Assembly: GCA_903643055.1 (NCBI GenBank)
Contig: CAHJWV010000353.1
Coordinates: 1 to 6,509, forward strand
Source: Burkholderiales bacterium
GTDB lineage: Bacteria > Pseudomonadota > Gammaproteobacteria > Burkholderiales > Burkholderiaceae
Reading direction: 5' to 3'
Length of the DNA: 6,509 nt
The position numbers and the translations under genes were made by a program. The notes below the pieces were generated by a model. It had not been told where the DNA came from. It made no database searches and saw only the letters and a list, made by a program, of their open reading frames with translations. The stretch's first letter is position 1, and every line of letters starts with the position of its first letter. Positions 1 to 6,238 of the stretch are shown piece after piece.

Positions 1-1563
1 ATGCCCGAAGCCTTAGCCCCGTCCCTGGTCACGCCGCCGACCCCGCCCGCCGATGCCGCTTGGCTAGGCAAGCAGTGGCCCAACCGTTTTGCCCAATTGG
101 GCGACACCTTCTTCACTGCGCTGCCACCGCAAGGCATTCCTGCGCCGCATTGGGTGGCGTGGAGCCGATCGTGCGCCGAACTGCTGGGCTGCCGCGATAC
201 CGATTTACCCGCTGACGATGCGTGGCTGCAAGCGTTCAGCGGCAACGCCGTGATGCCGGGCATGCAGACGCTGGCCAGCATCTACAGCGGCCACCAGTTC
301 GGCCAATGGGCCGGCCAGTTGGGCGATGGCCGGGCGCTGCTGCTGGGCGAGATCGACGGCCCTTCGGGCCCGCAGGAAATCCAGCTCAAGGGCGCCGGGC
401 TGACGCCTTATTCGCGCAGGGGCGATGGCCGGGCGGTGCTGCGCTCGTCGATCCGCGAGTTCCTGTGTTCGGAAGCGATGGCCGCGCTGGGTGTGCCGAC
501 CACGCGCGCTTTGTGTGTCACAGGCTCGGCCTTGCCGGTGCGGCGCGAAGAGATCGAAACCGCCGCAGTCGTCACGCGGGTGGCGCCGAGCTTCATCCGC
601 TTCGGTCACTTCGAGCACTTCGCGCACACGGCGCAAGACACCGACGCGTTGAAGCGCCTGGCCGATTTCGTCATCGCGCACCATCACCCCGCCTGCGCCG
701 ATGCCGCGCAGCCTTATCTCGCGCTGCTGGAAGCCGTGACGCGCCAGACCGCGCTGCTGATGGCACATTGGCAGGCGGTGGGCTTTTGCCATGGCGTGAT
801 GAACACCGACAACATGTCGATCCTCGGGCTGACGATCGACTACGGCCCGTTCGGTTTTCTCGATGGCTTCGACCCCGGCCACATCTGCAACCATTCCGAT
901 CACCAAGGGCGTTATGCCTTTGCTCGCCAGCCCAGCATCGGCTTCTGGAACCTGCATGCGCTGGCGCAGGCGCTGCTGCCGCTGATCGGGCCGGGCAGCG
1001 ATGGCAGCCATCCCGAGCAAGCCAGCCGAGACGCGCTGGCCACGCTGGAGGTCTACAAAGGCAGCTTTGCCGACGCGATGGCCGCCCAGATGCGCGCGAA
1101 GTTGGGCCTGGCCGAAGCCCGCGAGGGCGATCAGCCGCTGATCGACGGCCTGCTCCAGCGCATGGCCGCCGAACACACCGACTACAGCATCCTGTTTCGC
1201 CGCCTGGCCGGCTTTGACAGCAGCGACGCCGCCATGAACAACGGGCTGCGCGATCTGTTCATCGACCGCGAAGGCTTCGACGCCTGGGCCGCCCTCTACG
1301 CGCAGCGCTTGCGCGCCGAGGGCAGCATCGATGCGCAACGCGGCGTTCGCATGAACCGCGTGAACCCAAAATTCATTTTGCGGAACCATCTGGCCGAAGT
1401 CGCAATCCGACAAGCCCAGCAAGGCGACTTCAGCGAAACCCGGCGATTGCTGGACGTGCTGCAGCGCCCGTACGATGAACAAACCGAACATCCTGACTGC
1501 GCGGCGTATGCCGATTTCCCGCCCGGCTGGGCACAGGCGATCGAAGTCTCTTGTTCGTCGTGA
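1..1563 (+). CDS. selO: SelO family protein adenylyltransferase (YdiU/UPF0061)
   Basis: 520-residue pseudokinase-fold enzyme. Characterised SelO proteins transfer AMP from ATP to Ser/Thr/Tyr of target proteins and take part in the oxidative-stress response. Visible motifs: [11 protein letters not shown] (101-111), the [19 protein letters not shown] block (128-145) with the nucleotide-binding Lys130, Glu153 in the following helix, [10 protein letters not shown] (264-273) with the expected catalytic Asp270, and metal-binding Asp280 in DYGPFGF. The spacings Lys-to-Glu (23) and Asp-to-Asp (10) match those I recall for the Pseudomonas enzyme. The chain ends VSCSS, with Cys518 third from the end, the place where animal SELENOO carries selenocysteine. 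Length is normal for bacteria. The first base of the window is the ATG, so promoter and RBS are outside. msrB follows after 111 nt, a plausible functional pairing because both relate to redox stress. The family call is very secure; the organism's AMPylation targets are unknown. Confidence 0.97.
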   Translation: MPEALAPSLVTPPTPPADAAWLGKQWPNRFAQLGDTFFTALPPQGIPAPHWVAWSRSCAELLGCRDTDLPADDAWLQAFSGNAVMPGMQTLASIYSGHQFGQWAGQLGDGRALLLGEIDGPSGPQEIQLKGAGLTPYSRRGDGRAVLRSSIREFLCSEAMAALGVPTTRALCVTGSALPVRREEIETAAVVTRVAPSFIRFGHFEHFAHTAQDTDALKRLADFVIAHHHPACADAAQPYLALLEAVTRQTALLMAHWQAVGFCHGVMNTDNMSILGLTIDYGPFGFLDGFDPGHICNHSDHQGRYAFARQPSIGFWNLHALAQALLPLIGPGSDGSHPEQASRDALATLEVYKGSFADAMAAQMRAKLGLAEAREGDQPLIDGLLQRMAAEHTDYSILFRRLAGFDSSDAAMNNGLRDLFIDREGFDAWAALYAQRLRAEGSIDAQRGVRMNRVNPKFILRNHLAEVAIRQAQQGDFSETRRLLDVLQRPYDEQTEHPDCAAYADFPPGWAQAIEVSCSS

Positions 1564-1674
1564 ACACGGCGGCCCGCAAGGCCGGGCAGCCGCAGCCACC
1601 CGGCCCCGGCGATCACCCGTGATGGCACCCTCTTCCACCCCGTCATCTTTTCTTCATCTCTTCCAGGAGCAGCC

Positions 1675-2076
1675 ATGAGCGATTACAAAGTCAAGAAGAC
1701 CGATGCCGAATGGCGCGCGCAACTCGACCCGATGCAATTCCAGGTGGCTCGCCAATCGGGCACCGAACGCGCCTTCACCGGCAAGTACTGGGATCACTTC
1801 CAAGACGGGCGCTACAACTGCGTGGGCTGCGGCACGCCCTTGTTTGCCTCTGATACCAAGTTCGATGCGGGCTGTGGCTGGCCGAGCTATTTCGAGCCGA
1901 TCAACAGCGAAGTCGTCGAGCGCATCGTCGACAAGAGCCATGGCATGGCGCGTGTCGAAGTTCGTTGCAACAACTGCGGCTCGCATCTGGGCCATGTGTT
2001 CGAAGATGGCCCCGAGCCGACCGGTGAGCGCTTCTGCATCAACTCGGCAGCGATAGACTTCAAGCCCTCACCTTGA
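1675..2076 (+). CDS. msrB: Peptide-methionine (R)-S-oxide reductase MsrB
   Basis: 133-residue cytosolic repair enzyme. It reduces the R epimer of methionine sulfoxide in proteins, with electrons from thioredoxin. The structural zinc site is complete: CVGC (Cys49, Cys52) and CNNC (Cys98, Cys101). The catalytic cysteine is Cys121 in RFCINSAAI. Cys67 in AGCGWPSY sits where thioredoxin-dependent MsrBs have the resolving cysteine. GHVF (106-109) and the substrate-pocket Trp69 are also present. It is a stand-alone MsrB domain of normal length, not an MsrA-MsrB fusion, and has no signal peptide. The start is set by a strong AGGAG at 1665-1669, five nt before the ATG. It lies 111 nt after selO and 22 nt before yciB, so it probably heads or belongs to an msrB-yciB-bolA transcription unit. 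Confidence 0.98.
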   Translation: MSDYKVKKTDAEWRAQLDPMQFQVARQSGTERAFTGKYWDHFQDGRYNCVGCGTPLFASDTKFDAGCGWPSYFEPINSEVVERIVDKSHGMARVEVRCNNCGSHLGHVFEDGPEPTGERFCINSAAIDFKPSP

Positions 2077-2098
2077 GTTGCGTTAGCGCCATCCACCG

Positions 2099-2752
2099 AT
2101 GAAGTTCCTTCTTGATTTCCTGCCGCTGCTGCTGTTCTTCGGCACCTTCAAATATGCCGATGCCCACAAAGAATGGGCGGCCAGCTTTGCCAGCAACCAC
2201 CTGAGCGCGCTCGTCTCCGGCGGCGTGGTCGGTACCGAAGAAGCGCCGGTGTTGCTGGCCACGCTGATCGTGATCGTGGCCACCATCGTGCAGGTTGCAG
2301 TGCTGAAGGCCACACGGCGCAAGGTCCATCTGATGCTGTGGATCACCCTGGCGCTGGTCGTGGTGCTGGGCGGCGCGACGGTCTGGTTCCACAACGCGAG
2401 CTTCATCAAGTGGAAGCCCAGCGTGGCTTATTGGGCGATGGGCCTGGCCTTGTGGCTGAGCCAGATCGGTTTCAACAAGAACCTGTTGAAGGAGATGATT
2501 GGTGAGGAAGTGCAACTCCCGGCGGGCGTCTGGCAACGCCTGAACTTCGCCTGGATCGCCTTCTTCGGCCTGATGGGCCTGCTCAACCTCTATGTCGCCT
2601 ACAACTACAGCACCTCGACCTGGGCCACCTTCAAGGCCTTCGGCACCACCGGCCTGATGTTCCTGTTCATGATCGGCCAGGTGATCTACCTGAGCCGCCA
2701 CATCCAGGAAACACCCGATCGCAGCGTGGCTGCGCCGGACAAGCAGGGCTGA
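2099..2752 (+). CDS. yciB: Septation protein A / inner membrane-spanning protein YciB
   Basis: 217-residue polytopic inner-membrane protein of the YciB/IspZ family, linked in other bacteria to septation and envelope integrity; no enzymatic activity is established. The N-terminus MKFLLDFLPLLLFFGTFKYAD is the family hallmark. About six hydrophobic helices can be read: roughly 3-18, 49-68, 77-95, 107-122, 149-167 and 179-197. Family-type motifs are FIKWKPSVAYW (102-112), the GFNKNLL stretch and the LNLYVAYNYS segment (162-171). The loop after the first helix (about 22-48) is longer than in E. coli YciB, and the C-terminus ends in a polar tail, so the protein is somewhat above the usual length. 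No good Shine-Dalgarno precedes the ATG, which suggests translational coupling to msrB 22 nt upstream. bolA starts 6 nt after the stop codon. Confidence 0.95.
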   Translation: MKFLLDFLPLLLFFGTFKYADAHKEWAASFASNHLSALVSGGVVGTEEAPVLLATLIVIVATIVQVAVLKATRRKVHLMLWITLALVVVLGGATVWFHNASFIKWKPSVAYWAMGLALWLSQIGFNKNLLKEMIGEEVQLPAGVWQRLNFAWIAFFGLMGLLNLYVAYNYSTSTWATFKAFGTTGLMFLFMIGQVIYLSRHIQETPDRSVAAPDKQG

Positions 2753-2758
2753 TCGAAC

Positions 2759-3025
2759 ATGCCCGTCGAAGCCCAGGAAATCGAATCCGTGCTGCGTGAA
2801 GCCTTGAGTCCGCAAACGCTGGCCATCATCGATGACAGCCACTTGCACGCAGGCCATGCGGGTGCCCGCGAAGGTAGACATTTCACCGTGAAAATCGTCA
2901 GCGAGCACTTCAACCAATTGTCACGCGTGAAGCGACATCGCCTCGTATATGATGCCCTCCGCTTTCTGATTCCGCGCGGCATTCATGCGCTCGCCATCGA
3001 CGCCCGAGCCCCGGGCGAAAGCTGA
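2759..3025 (+). CDS. bolA: BolA family protein
   Basis: 88-residue cytosolic protein with the single BolA (class II KH-like) domain. Family members bind [2Fe-2S] clusters together with monothiol glutaredoxins, and some act as transcription regulators of morphology and stress genes. The sequence shows DDSHLHAGHAG (25-35), then GRHFTVKIVSEHF (39-51), the helix-turn-helix-like segment QLSRVKRHRLVYDAL (53-67), and the C-terminal IHALAIDARAPGE with the family's conserved His76 ligand. It starts 6 nt after the yciB stop, an operon arrangement common in Burkholderiales. Which BolA subtype (BolA or IbaG-like) applies cannot be decided from the sequence alone, so the symbol is a family label. Confidence 0.94.
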   Translation: MPVEAQEIESVLREALSPQTLAIIDDSHLHAGHAGAREGRHFTVKIVSEHFNQLSRVKRHRLVYDALRFLIPRGIHALAIDARAPGES

Positions 3026-3107
3026 CGAACACAACGCAACTCCGGCCATCCCGGCCAGCGGTGTTGCGCAGTCATCCAAGAATCCTCTGTTGAAAGGCCC
3101 CAAGCCC

Positions 3108-3947
3108 ATGAAGAAGCTGTCCCTTGTTGCCCGTGCTTCGCTGCTGGCAATGTCTGTTGCCCTGCTGAGCCCCGTTGCGGCGCAAGCCCAGAACATCGCT
3201 GTCGTGAACGGCAAGCCCGTTCCGAAGGAGCGCGTTGACTCGCTGCTGCAGCAAGCCACGCGTCAGGGCGGCCAGCCGCGCACACCAGAACTCGAGCAGC
3301 AAGTGCGCGACGAAGTCGTGCTGCGCGAAATATTCATGCAGGAAGCCGAGAAGCGCAAGCTGACCTCATCGGCCGACTACAAGGCGCAGATGGAGCTGGC
3401 CCGCCAAAGCATCCTGATCCGCGAGCTGTTCAATGACTACACCAAGAACAATCCGGTCAGCGACGCTGAACTGAAGGCCGAGTACGACAAGGTCAAGGCA
3501 CAGTCTTCGGGCACCGAGTACCACGCTCGCCACATCCTGGTCGAGAAGGAAGAAGACGCCAAGAGCCTGATCGTCAAGATCAAGGGCGGCGCCAAGTTCG
3601 AAGACCTGGCCAAGGCCAACTCGAAGGATCCGGGGTCGGGCCAAAACGGCGGCGACCTCGACTGGTCGAGCCCCAGCTCCTACGTGCCTGAGTTCTCGAA
3701 GGCACTGACCGCGCTGAAAAAGGGCGAGCTGACCGAAACCCCGGTCAAGACCCAGTTCGGCTATCACATCATCAAGCTCGAAGACACCCGCGAAGCCAAG
3801 TTCCCGGCCTTCGAAGAAGTGAAGCCGCAGATTCAGCAGCGCCTGGGCCAACAAAAGCTGGCCACCTTCCGCGACGAGATCAAGGCCAAGGCCAAGACCG
3901 ACTACAAGTTCGCCCCGCCTGCCCCGGCTCCGGCTCCGGCCAACTGA
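3108..3947 (+). CDS. Periplasmic parvulin-type peptidyl-prolyl cis-trans isomerase (PpiC/SurA-like)
   Basis: 279-residue exported foldase that probably assists folding of envelope proteins. A signal peptide is clear: MKK, hydrophobic core about 6-20, likely cut after AQA at residue 27. An N-terminal SurA/PrsA-like helical chaperone region (about 28-130) is followed by one rotamase domain (about 137-226). That domain has ARHILV with His142, the FEDLAKANSKDPGS segment, GGDLDW (181-186) and FGYHIIKLED with His220. The C-terminus is a short Pro-Ala tail (270-278). The reading frame is open back to 2985, but the ATG at 3108 is chosen because the signal peptide begins there, a GAAAGG lies about 10 nt upstream, and the earlier start would overlap bolA. 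There are 82 nt between bolA and this gene, so it may have its own promoter or be the last operon gene. It is terminated by the hairpin at 3988-4012. Confidence 0.95.
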   Translation: MKKLSLVARASLLAMSVALLSPVAAQAQNIAVVNGKPVPKERVDSLLQQATRQGGQPRTPELEQQVRDEVVLREIFMQEAEKRKLTSSADYKAQMELARQSILIRELFNDYTKNNPVSDAELKAEYDKVKAQSSGTEYHARHILVEKEEDAKSLIVKIKGGAKFEDLAKANSKDPGSGQNGGDLDWSSPSSYVPEFSKALTALKKGELTETPVKTQFGYHIIKLEDTREAKFPAFEEVKPQIQQRLGQQKLATFRDEIKAKAKTDYKFAPPAPAPAPAN

Positions 3948-3955
3948 TCCAGCAA

Positions 3956-3973
3956 GCGGCGATGATTCGCCGC
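3956..3973 (+). repeat. Perfect 7-bp hairpin after the isomerase gene
   Basis: GCGGCGA (3956-3962), loop TGAT, TCGCCGC (3967-3973). It starts 9 nt after the isomerase stop codon and 14 nt before the terminator stem. It has no T-tract of its own, so it more likely stabilises the 3' end of the mRNA or helps termination than terminates alone. Confidence 0.6.
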
Positions 3974-3987
3974 TGAGCAGATCCCCG

Positions 3988-4012
3988 AAAGGCGCCTCAC
4001 GGCGCCTTTTTT
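3988..4012 (+). terminator. Rho-independent terminator of the housekeeping block
   Basis: Perfect stem AAAGGCGCC (3988-3996), TCAC tetraloop (3997-4000), GGCGCCTTT (4001-4009), continuing into a run of six T (4007-4012). Position just downstream of the isomerase gene and the strong GC stem make this a convincing intrinsic terminator. It insulates the cassette region from read-through of the core operon. Confidence 0.92.
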
Positions 4013-4091
4013 CATGGCGAGCCGCTGTTTGATGCCGGCGCCCGAGTCCTGCATTGGTTTATCAAGACTGCGCGGCTTCAGATGTGCTCGT
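4013..4091. other. Short non-coding stretch between core terminator and first attC
   Basis: 79 nt with no plausible ORF, RBS or recognisable attI elements. Because a full attC follows immediately, this stretch may be the remnant of the tail of a lost cassette, or simply chromosomal sequence at the array's left junction. I cannot tell which. Confidence 0.4.
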
Positions 4092-4159
4092 ATTGAACTC
4101 TTGCATCGAGAGGCACGCCCCGGCAAGCCGAGTCATGCCTCTCATCTAAAACGTTAGGC
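4092..4159 (+). repeat. attC site 1 (integron cassette recombination site)
   Basis: 68 bp. R'' is ATTGAAC (4092-4098; one mismatch to RYYYAAC). A 6-nt spacer follows, then L'' starting ATC-GAGAGGCA at 4105. The variable terminal part contains CGGC-AA-GCCG. L' is TGCCTCTCAT (4136-4145), and R' is GTTAGGC (4153-4159), a perfect GTTRRRY. L'' and L' pair as eight consecutive bases (GAGAGGCA/TGCCTCTC) plus AT/AT, with one unpaired C in L''. On the bottom strand that C is a G, the extrahelical base typical of attC sites. Predicted crossover is between 4153 and 4154. Nothing recognisable as a cassette gene lies to its left. Confidence 0.87.
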
Positions 4160-5216
4160 TTCATATCCGAGCGACCACGGTCATCGTGTCATCGAACACC
4201 ACGCTCTACCCGCAACCCTAGGTGTCCCATGCCAACTCACACCCTCACCCTGAACTCGCTCCGAAGTATTCTGGGCGCGGGGATCGCCCAATTCACTTTG
4301 ACGGCTGCAGCGCTCGCCGCAACTCCAGCACCCTACGTCCTAGAGAACACCGAGGTCATCGCCACCCCTGCGTCGCGCTTAGATCGGACTTATGAGATTT
4401 ATGTGAGTCTGCCTTCCGAGTACGCAAAGACGACCAAGCGATACCCAGTTGTCTACGTCACCGATGCGCCATATGCCTTTCCTCTGATCCGCGCCATTGC
4501 TGGGCGAGTTGACCGACACGGTGTCGGATTGGAGAGCTTCATCTTGGTCGGCCTCAGCTACGCCAAGGGCGAGAGTGGCGCAACGAGTCGCAATCGCGAC
4601 TACACCCCCACAGATCGCGCACGGGATCGCAAAGCACCCGAGGCCGTCTACGGTCAAAGTGCCACCTACCTGGATTTTCTTGAACGGGACGTTCTTCCTC
4701 TGGTCGACAGCCGGTATCGAACTGAACCCAAGCGTCGCATTTTCGTAGGCCATTCATATGGCAGCCTTCTCGGGCTGCAAGCCCTGCTGGAGCGGCCCAA
4801 CATTTTCAGCCACTACATTCTCGGAAGCCCATCCTTCTGGTTTGATCAAGAACAACCCTTCGTCGCGCTCAAGCACCACACCCAAACTTCCCGCGATCTG
4901 GTCGGCAAAGTGCGCTTCTACGTGGGTGGGCTCGAGCAACCTACACGCACTCGACCCGACGAAATGAACATGGTGGCGCTGATGAATCGCTACGTGACTG
5001 CACTGCGCGCGCGGCACTGGCGCGGACTGGATGTAAAGGCGACCGTCCTAGACGGGGAGGATCACGCCACTGTGTTTCCACGACTGGTCACTCAGGGTCT
5101 GATTTGGGCATTGCCGAAGCAAGATTGAAGATGCACGTCATCATCACAATGATGCGGCTCATCCCTTCAATCGAGGTATGCCCTGACAAGCCGAGTCACG
5201 CCTCTCATCTCAAACG
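4154..5216 (+). mobile_element. Integron gene cassette A (esterase)
   Basis: Bounded by the crossover points of attC 1 and attC 2. It holds one + strand ORF in the standard cassette orientation, with a 75-nt leader before the gene and the attC 3' of it. Base composition is less GC-rich than the core genes to the left. No cassette promoter is evident, so expression may depend on read-through or cryptic promoters. Confidence 0.83.
4229..5128 (+). CDS. Secreted alpha/beta-hydrolase, putative esterase (Fes/IroE/BesA-like)
   Basis: 299 residues. An N-terminal hydrophobic stretch ending AALAATPAP (about 14-35) looks like a signal peptide, so the enzyme is probably periplasmic or secreted. The nucleophile motif is GHSYGS (174-179) with Ser176. 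DGEDHATV (275-282) supplies the catalytic His279. The blocks RTYEIYVSLPSEY (53-65), YPVVYVTDA (72-80), FLERDVLPLVDSRYR (150-164) and ILGSPSFWFD (197-206) are typical of the COG2819 / putative-esterase family. Known members cleave trilactone siderophores, and others act on small acyl esters. The substrate here is unknown and no siderophore genes are nearby. The catalytic acid cannot be assigned with confidence. A weak AGGTG lies just ahead of the ATG. It is the only gene of cassette A, and its stop lies 28 nt before the attC 2 R'' box. Confidence 0.88.
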   Translation: MPTHTLTLNSLRSILGAGIAQFTLTAAALAATPAPYVLENTEVIATPASRLDRTYEIYVSLPSEYAKTTKRYPVVYVTDAPYAFPLIRAIAGRVDRHGVGLESFILVGLSYAKGESGATSRNRDYTPTDRARDRKAPEAVYGQSATYLDFLERDVLPLVDSRYRTEPKRRIFVGHSYGSLLGLQALLERPNIFSHYILGSPSFWFDQEQPFVALKHHTQTSRDLVGKVRFYVGGLEQPTRTRPDEMNMVALMNRYVTALRARHWRGLDVKATVLDGEDHATVFPRLVTQGLIWALPKQD

Positions 5217-5222
5217 TTAGGC
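5157..5222 (+). repeat. attC site 2
   Basis: 66 bp. R'' is GCTCATC (5157-5163; one mismatch to RYYYAAC), then a 6-nt spacer, L'' ATC-GAG from 5170, L' CGCCTCTCAT, and R' GTTAGGC (5216-5222). The 38 nt at 5187-5224 match 4124-4161 of attC 1 at all but two positions. The L''/L' stem is weaker than in attC 1 beyond the first GAG/CTC pairs, but TGAC...GTCA can pair inside. The unpaired C in L'' is retained. Predicted crossover is between 5216 and 5217. Confidence 0.86.
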
Positions 5223-5228
5223 TTATCA

Positions 5229-5235
5229 GAGAAAG
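5229..5235 (+). promoter_or_regulatory. Weak RBS supporting the GTG start of the acetyltransferase
   Basis: GAGAAAG, 7 nt before the GTG at 5243. No ATG in the same frame gives an N-terminus comparable to AAC(3)-I proteins, so this purine stretch and the GTG together define the start. Confidence 0.5.
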
Positions 5236-5242
5236 TCATCCA

Positions 5243-5719
5243 GTGAAGTTCCAGCCCAACTATCGCGTTCAGGCGCTTGGAGGCAACGATGTTGCTGCCA
5301 TGCGGGAAATGCTCGCCACATTTGGGGAGGCCTTTGACGATGAACAAACCTACAGGCAGGCTCAGCCAGATGACACCTACCTCCAAGAGTTGCTATCGAG
5401 CCCATCGTTCATTGCCATCGCTGCGTTGTCAGAAGCAGCCGTTGTCGGTGGGCTTGCAGCGTATGTACTTCCCAAGTTCGAGCAAGCTCGCTCCGAGATT
5501 TACATCTACGATCTGGCCGTCCTGGAAAGCCACCGTCGCCAGGGCATTGCCACCGCACTGATTGCCGAGCTTCAGAAGCTGGCCACAGCCAAAGGCGCTT
5601 ACGTCATCTTTGTTCAAGCCGATCACGGCGACGCTCCGGCGATCGCGCTGTACACCAAGCTCGGAGTTAGAGAGGATGTTCTTCATTTCGACATTCAGCT
5701 TGGCGAAGGCGGTGCCTGA
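5243..5719 (+). CDS. aac(3)-I: AAC(3)-I family aminoglycoside 3-N-acetyltransferase
   Basis: 158-residue GNAT acetyltransferase. AAC(3)-I enzymes acetylate the 3-amino group of gentamicin, sisomicin and fortimicin using acetyl-CoA. The core [20 protein letters not shown] (71-90) followed by LAV matches my recollection of AAC(3)-Ia almost exactly. The acetyl-CoA loop is RRQGIATAL (98-106). [13 protein letters not shown] (118-130), [10 protein letters not shown] (135-144) and HFDI (148-151) also follow the family. The N-terminus is somewhat diverged but co-linear with AAC(3)-Ia from its internal Met. No frameshift or missing motif is seen, so it should be functional. The start codon is GTG. The stop TGA (5717-5719) overlaps the attC 3 R'' box. 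Known aac(3)-I genes are also integron cassettes. Actual resistance depends on expression and kinetics, which the sequence cannot show; a related GNAT with another substrate is the alternative. Confidence 0.9.
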   Translation: MKFQPNYRVQALGGNDVAAMREMLATFGEAFDDEQTYRQAQPDDTYLQELLSSPSFIAIAALSEAAVVGGLAAYVLPKFEQARSEIYIYDLAVLESHRRQGIATALIAELQKLATAKGAYVIFVQADHGDAPAIALYTKLGVREDVLHFDIQLGEGGA

Positions 5720-5782
5720 CCGGTGGATCGAAAAGATGTGCCCCGGAAGGGCACGGTACGCCTCTCATCTCAAACCTTGGAT
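5714..5782 (+). repeat. attC site 3, with degenerate R' box
   Basis: 69 bp. R'' is GCCTGAC (5714-5720; one mismatch), then a 6-nt spacer and L'' ATC-GAAAAG from 5727. An inner hairpin follows, GTGCCC (5738-5743)/GGGCAC (5749-5754). The 18-nt stretch at 5758-5775 is identical to attC 2. R' is CTTGGAT (5776-5782): positions 2-7 fit TTRRRY, but the nearly invariant first G is C. The L''/L' pairing is also poorer than in attC 1. This is probably a decayed site with reduced recombination. Confidence 0.74.
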
Positions 5783-5800
5783 TGCACGAAAGCCACTTCG

Positions 5801-6238
5801 ATGCAGCTCTTTCGGCTACTTTGCTTTTCCGCTTTTCCGCTTTTCACTTTGATCTTTGGTTCGCATCGGCCATCGTGGCGCGGCTCCGATCTCGACCGCC
5901 TTCCCACTCGTTCAGCCCTGGCCAGTCATGCCGAATCACTGTGCGTGGTCCTTCAGTACCCGCATGATTTCCTTCTGCGCATGCTTCCTGCGTACTTCCT
6001 TCAGCAGACTCCGCAGCTTGGGCTCATTCCGGTCGCGCTGAATAGCCTTATCTGGGGCATCGTCCTTTCCGTCCTGTGGTACCTACTGTCTGCCAGAAGA
6101 AGAGGATTCACATGCCATTGCTCATCTCCTATGGAACCTTGCATCCAGAGAATTTTCAACTCACGACCTTTGGCAGGCTTCTCGTTGGACATGAAGATGC
6201 CCTCGTCCGGCTTGAGCAGTCCATGGTCAAAATCGTAG
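5801..6238 (+). CDS. Small membrane protein, unknown function, C-terminus reading into pseudogene
   Basis: 145 residues as read from the ATG at 5801. I do not recognise a named family, but the shape resembles small membrane proteins often found in integron cassettes. A hydrophobic N-terminal helix (about 3-20) is followed by a polar middle (21-60), an amphipathic stretch, and a second helix LIPVALNSLIWGIVLSVLWYLL (75-96) ending in the basic anchor SARRR. The last 40 or so residues look non-native: they are the wrong-frame reading of the overlapping cyclotransferase pseudogene, so the original stop was probably lost near 6105. The frame is open further upstream to 5723, but that would run through attC 3. 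The first helix is encoded over a near-triplicate octamer repeat (5823-5845). No clear RBS is seen. Confidence 0.55.
   Translation: MQLFRLLCFSAFPLFTLIFGSHRPSWRGSDLDRLPTRSALASHAESLCVVLQYPHDFLLRMLPAYFLQQTPQLGLIPVALNSLIWGIVLSVLWYLLSARRRGFTCHCSSPMEPCIQRIFNSRPLAGFSLDMKMPSSGLSSPWSKS
5823..5845 (+). repeat. Short tandem octamer repeat, GCTTTTCC x 2.9
   Basis: Two complete copies plus seven bases of a third, with no mismatch. It lies inside the first hydrophobic helix of the small membrane protein. Gain or loss of one 8-bp unit would shift the reading frame. Confidence 0.75.

Larger units (their letters stand above)
5217..5776 (+). mobile_element. Integron gene cassette B (aminoglycoside acetyltransferase)
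   Basis: Compact cassette of about 560 bp between the crossovers of attC 2 and attC 3. The gene starts 26 nt after the left crossover, and its stop codon lies within the R'' box of attC 3. This tight packing is characteristic of integron cassettes. The right boundary is less certain because the first base of attC 3 R' is C instead of G. Confidence 0.8.

Noticed and set aside
1580..1605. GGCCGGG...CCCGGCC inverted repeat between selO and msrB as a terminator
   Set aside because: 12-nt loop and no T-tract after it; in such GC-rich DNA this stem is not convincing evidence of termination.
205..1638. Long 477-residue ORF on the minus strand opposite selO
   Set aside because: Shadow of a GC-rich coding gene: low-complexity Arg/Ala/Gln-rich product with no family features, while the + strand carries an unmistakable SelO.
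2060..2917. 285-residue minus-strand ORF opposite yciB and bolA
   Set aside because: His/Gln/Asp-rich translation typical of antisense to hydrophobic membrane-protein codons; the + strand genes are secure.
2918..2953. TTGTCA and TATGAT inside bolA as a sigma-70 promoter for the isomerase gene
   Set aside because: The spacing between the two elements is about 24 bp, too long for a standard promoter.
2985..3107. Upstream extension of the isomerase reading frame
   Set aside because: Overlaps bolA and would put 41 residues in front of a clear signal peptide that begins at 3108.
3366..3854. 162-residue minus-strand ORF opposite the isomerase
   Set aside because: Antisense shadow with no domain and no RBS.
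4379..5017. Minus-strand and alternative-frame ORFs within the esterase gene
   Set aside because: Out-of-frame shadows; the + strand esterase has complete catalytic motifs over its full length.
4092..5782. Repeats read as CRISPR or as insertion-sequence ends
   Set aside because: Repeat spacing is gene-sized, there are no regular spacers, no transposase and no target-site duplications; the internal geometry fits attC.
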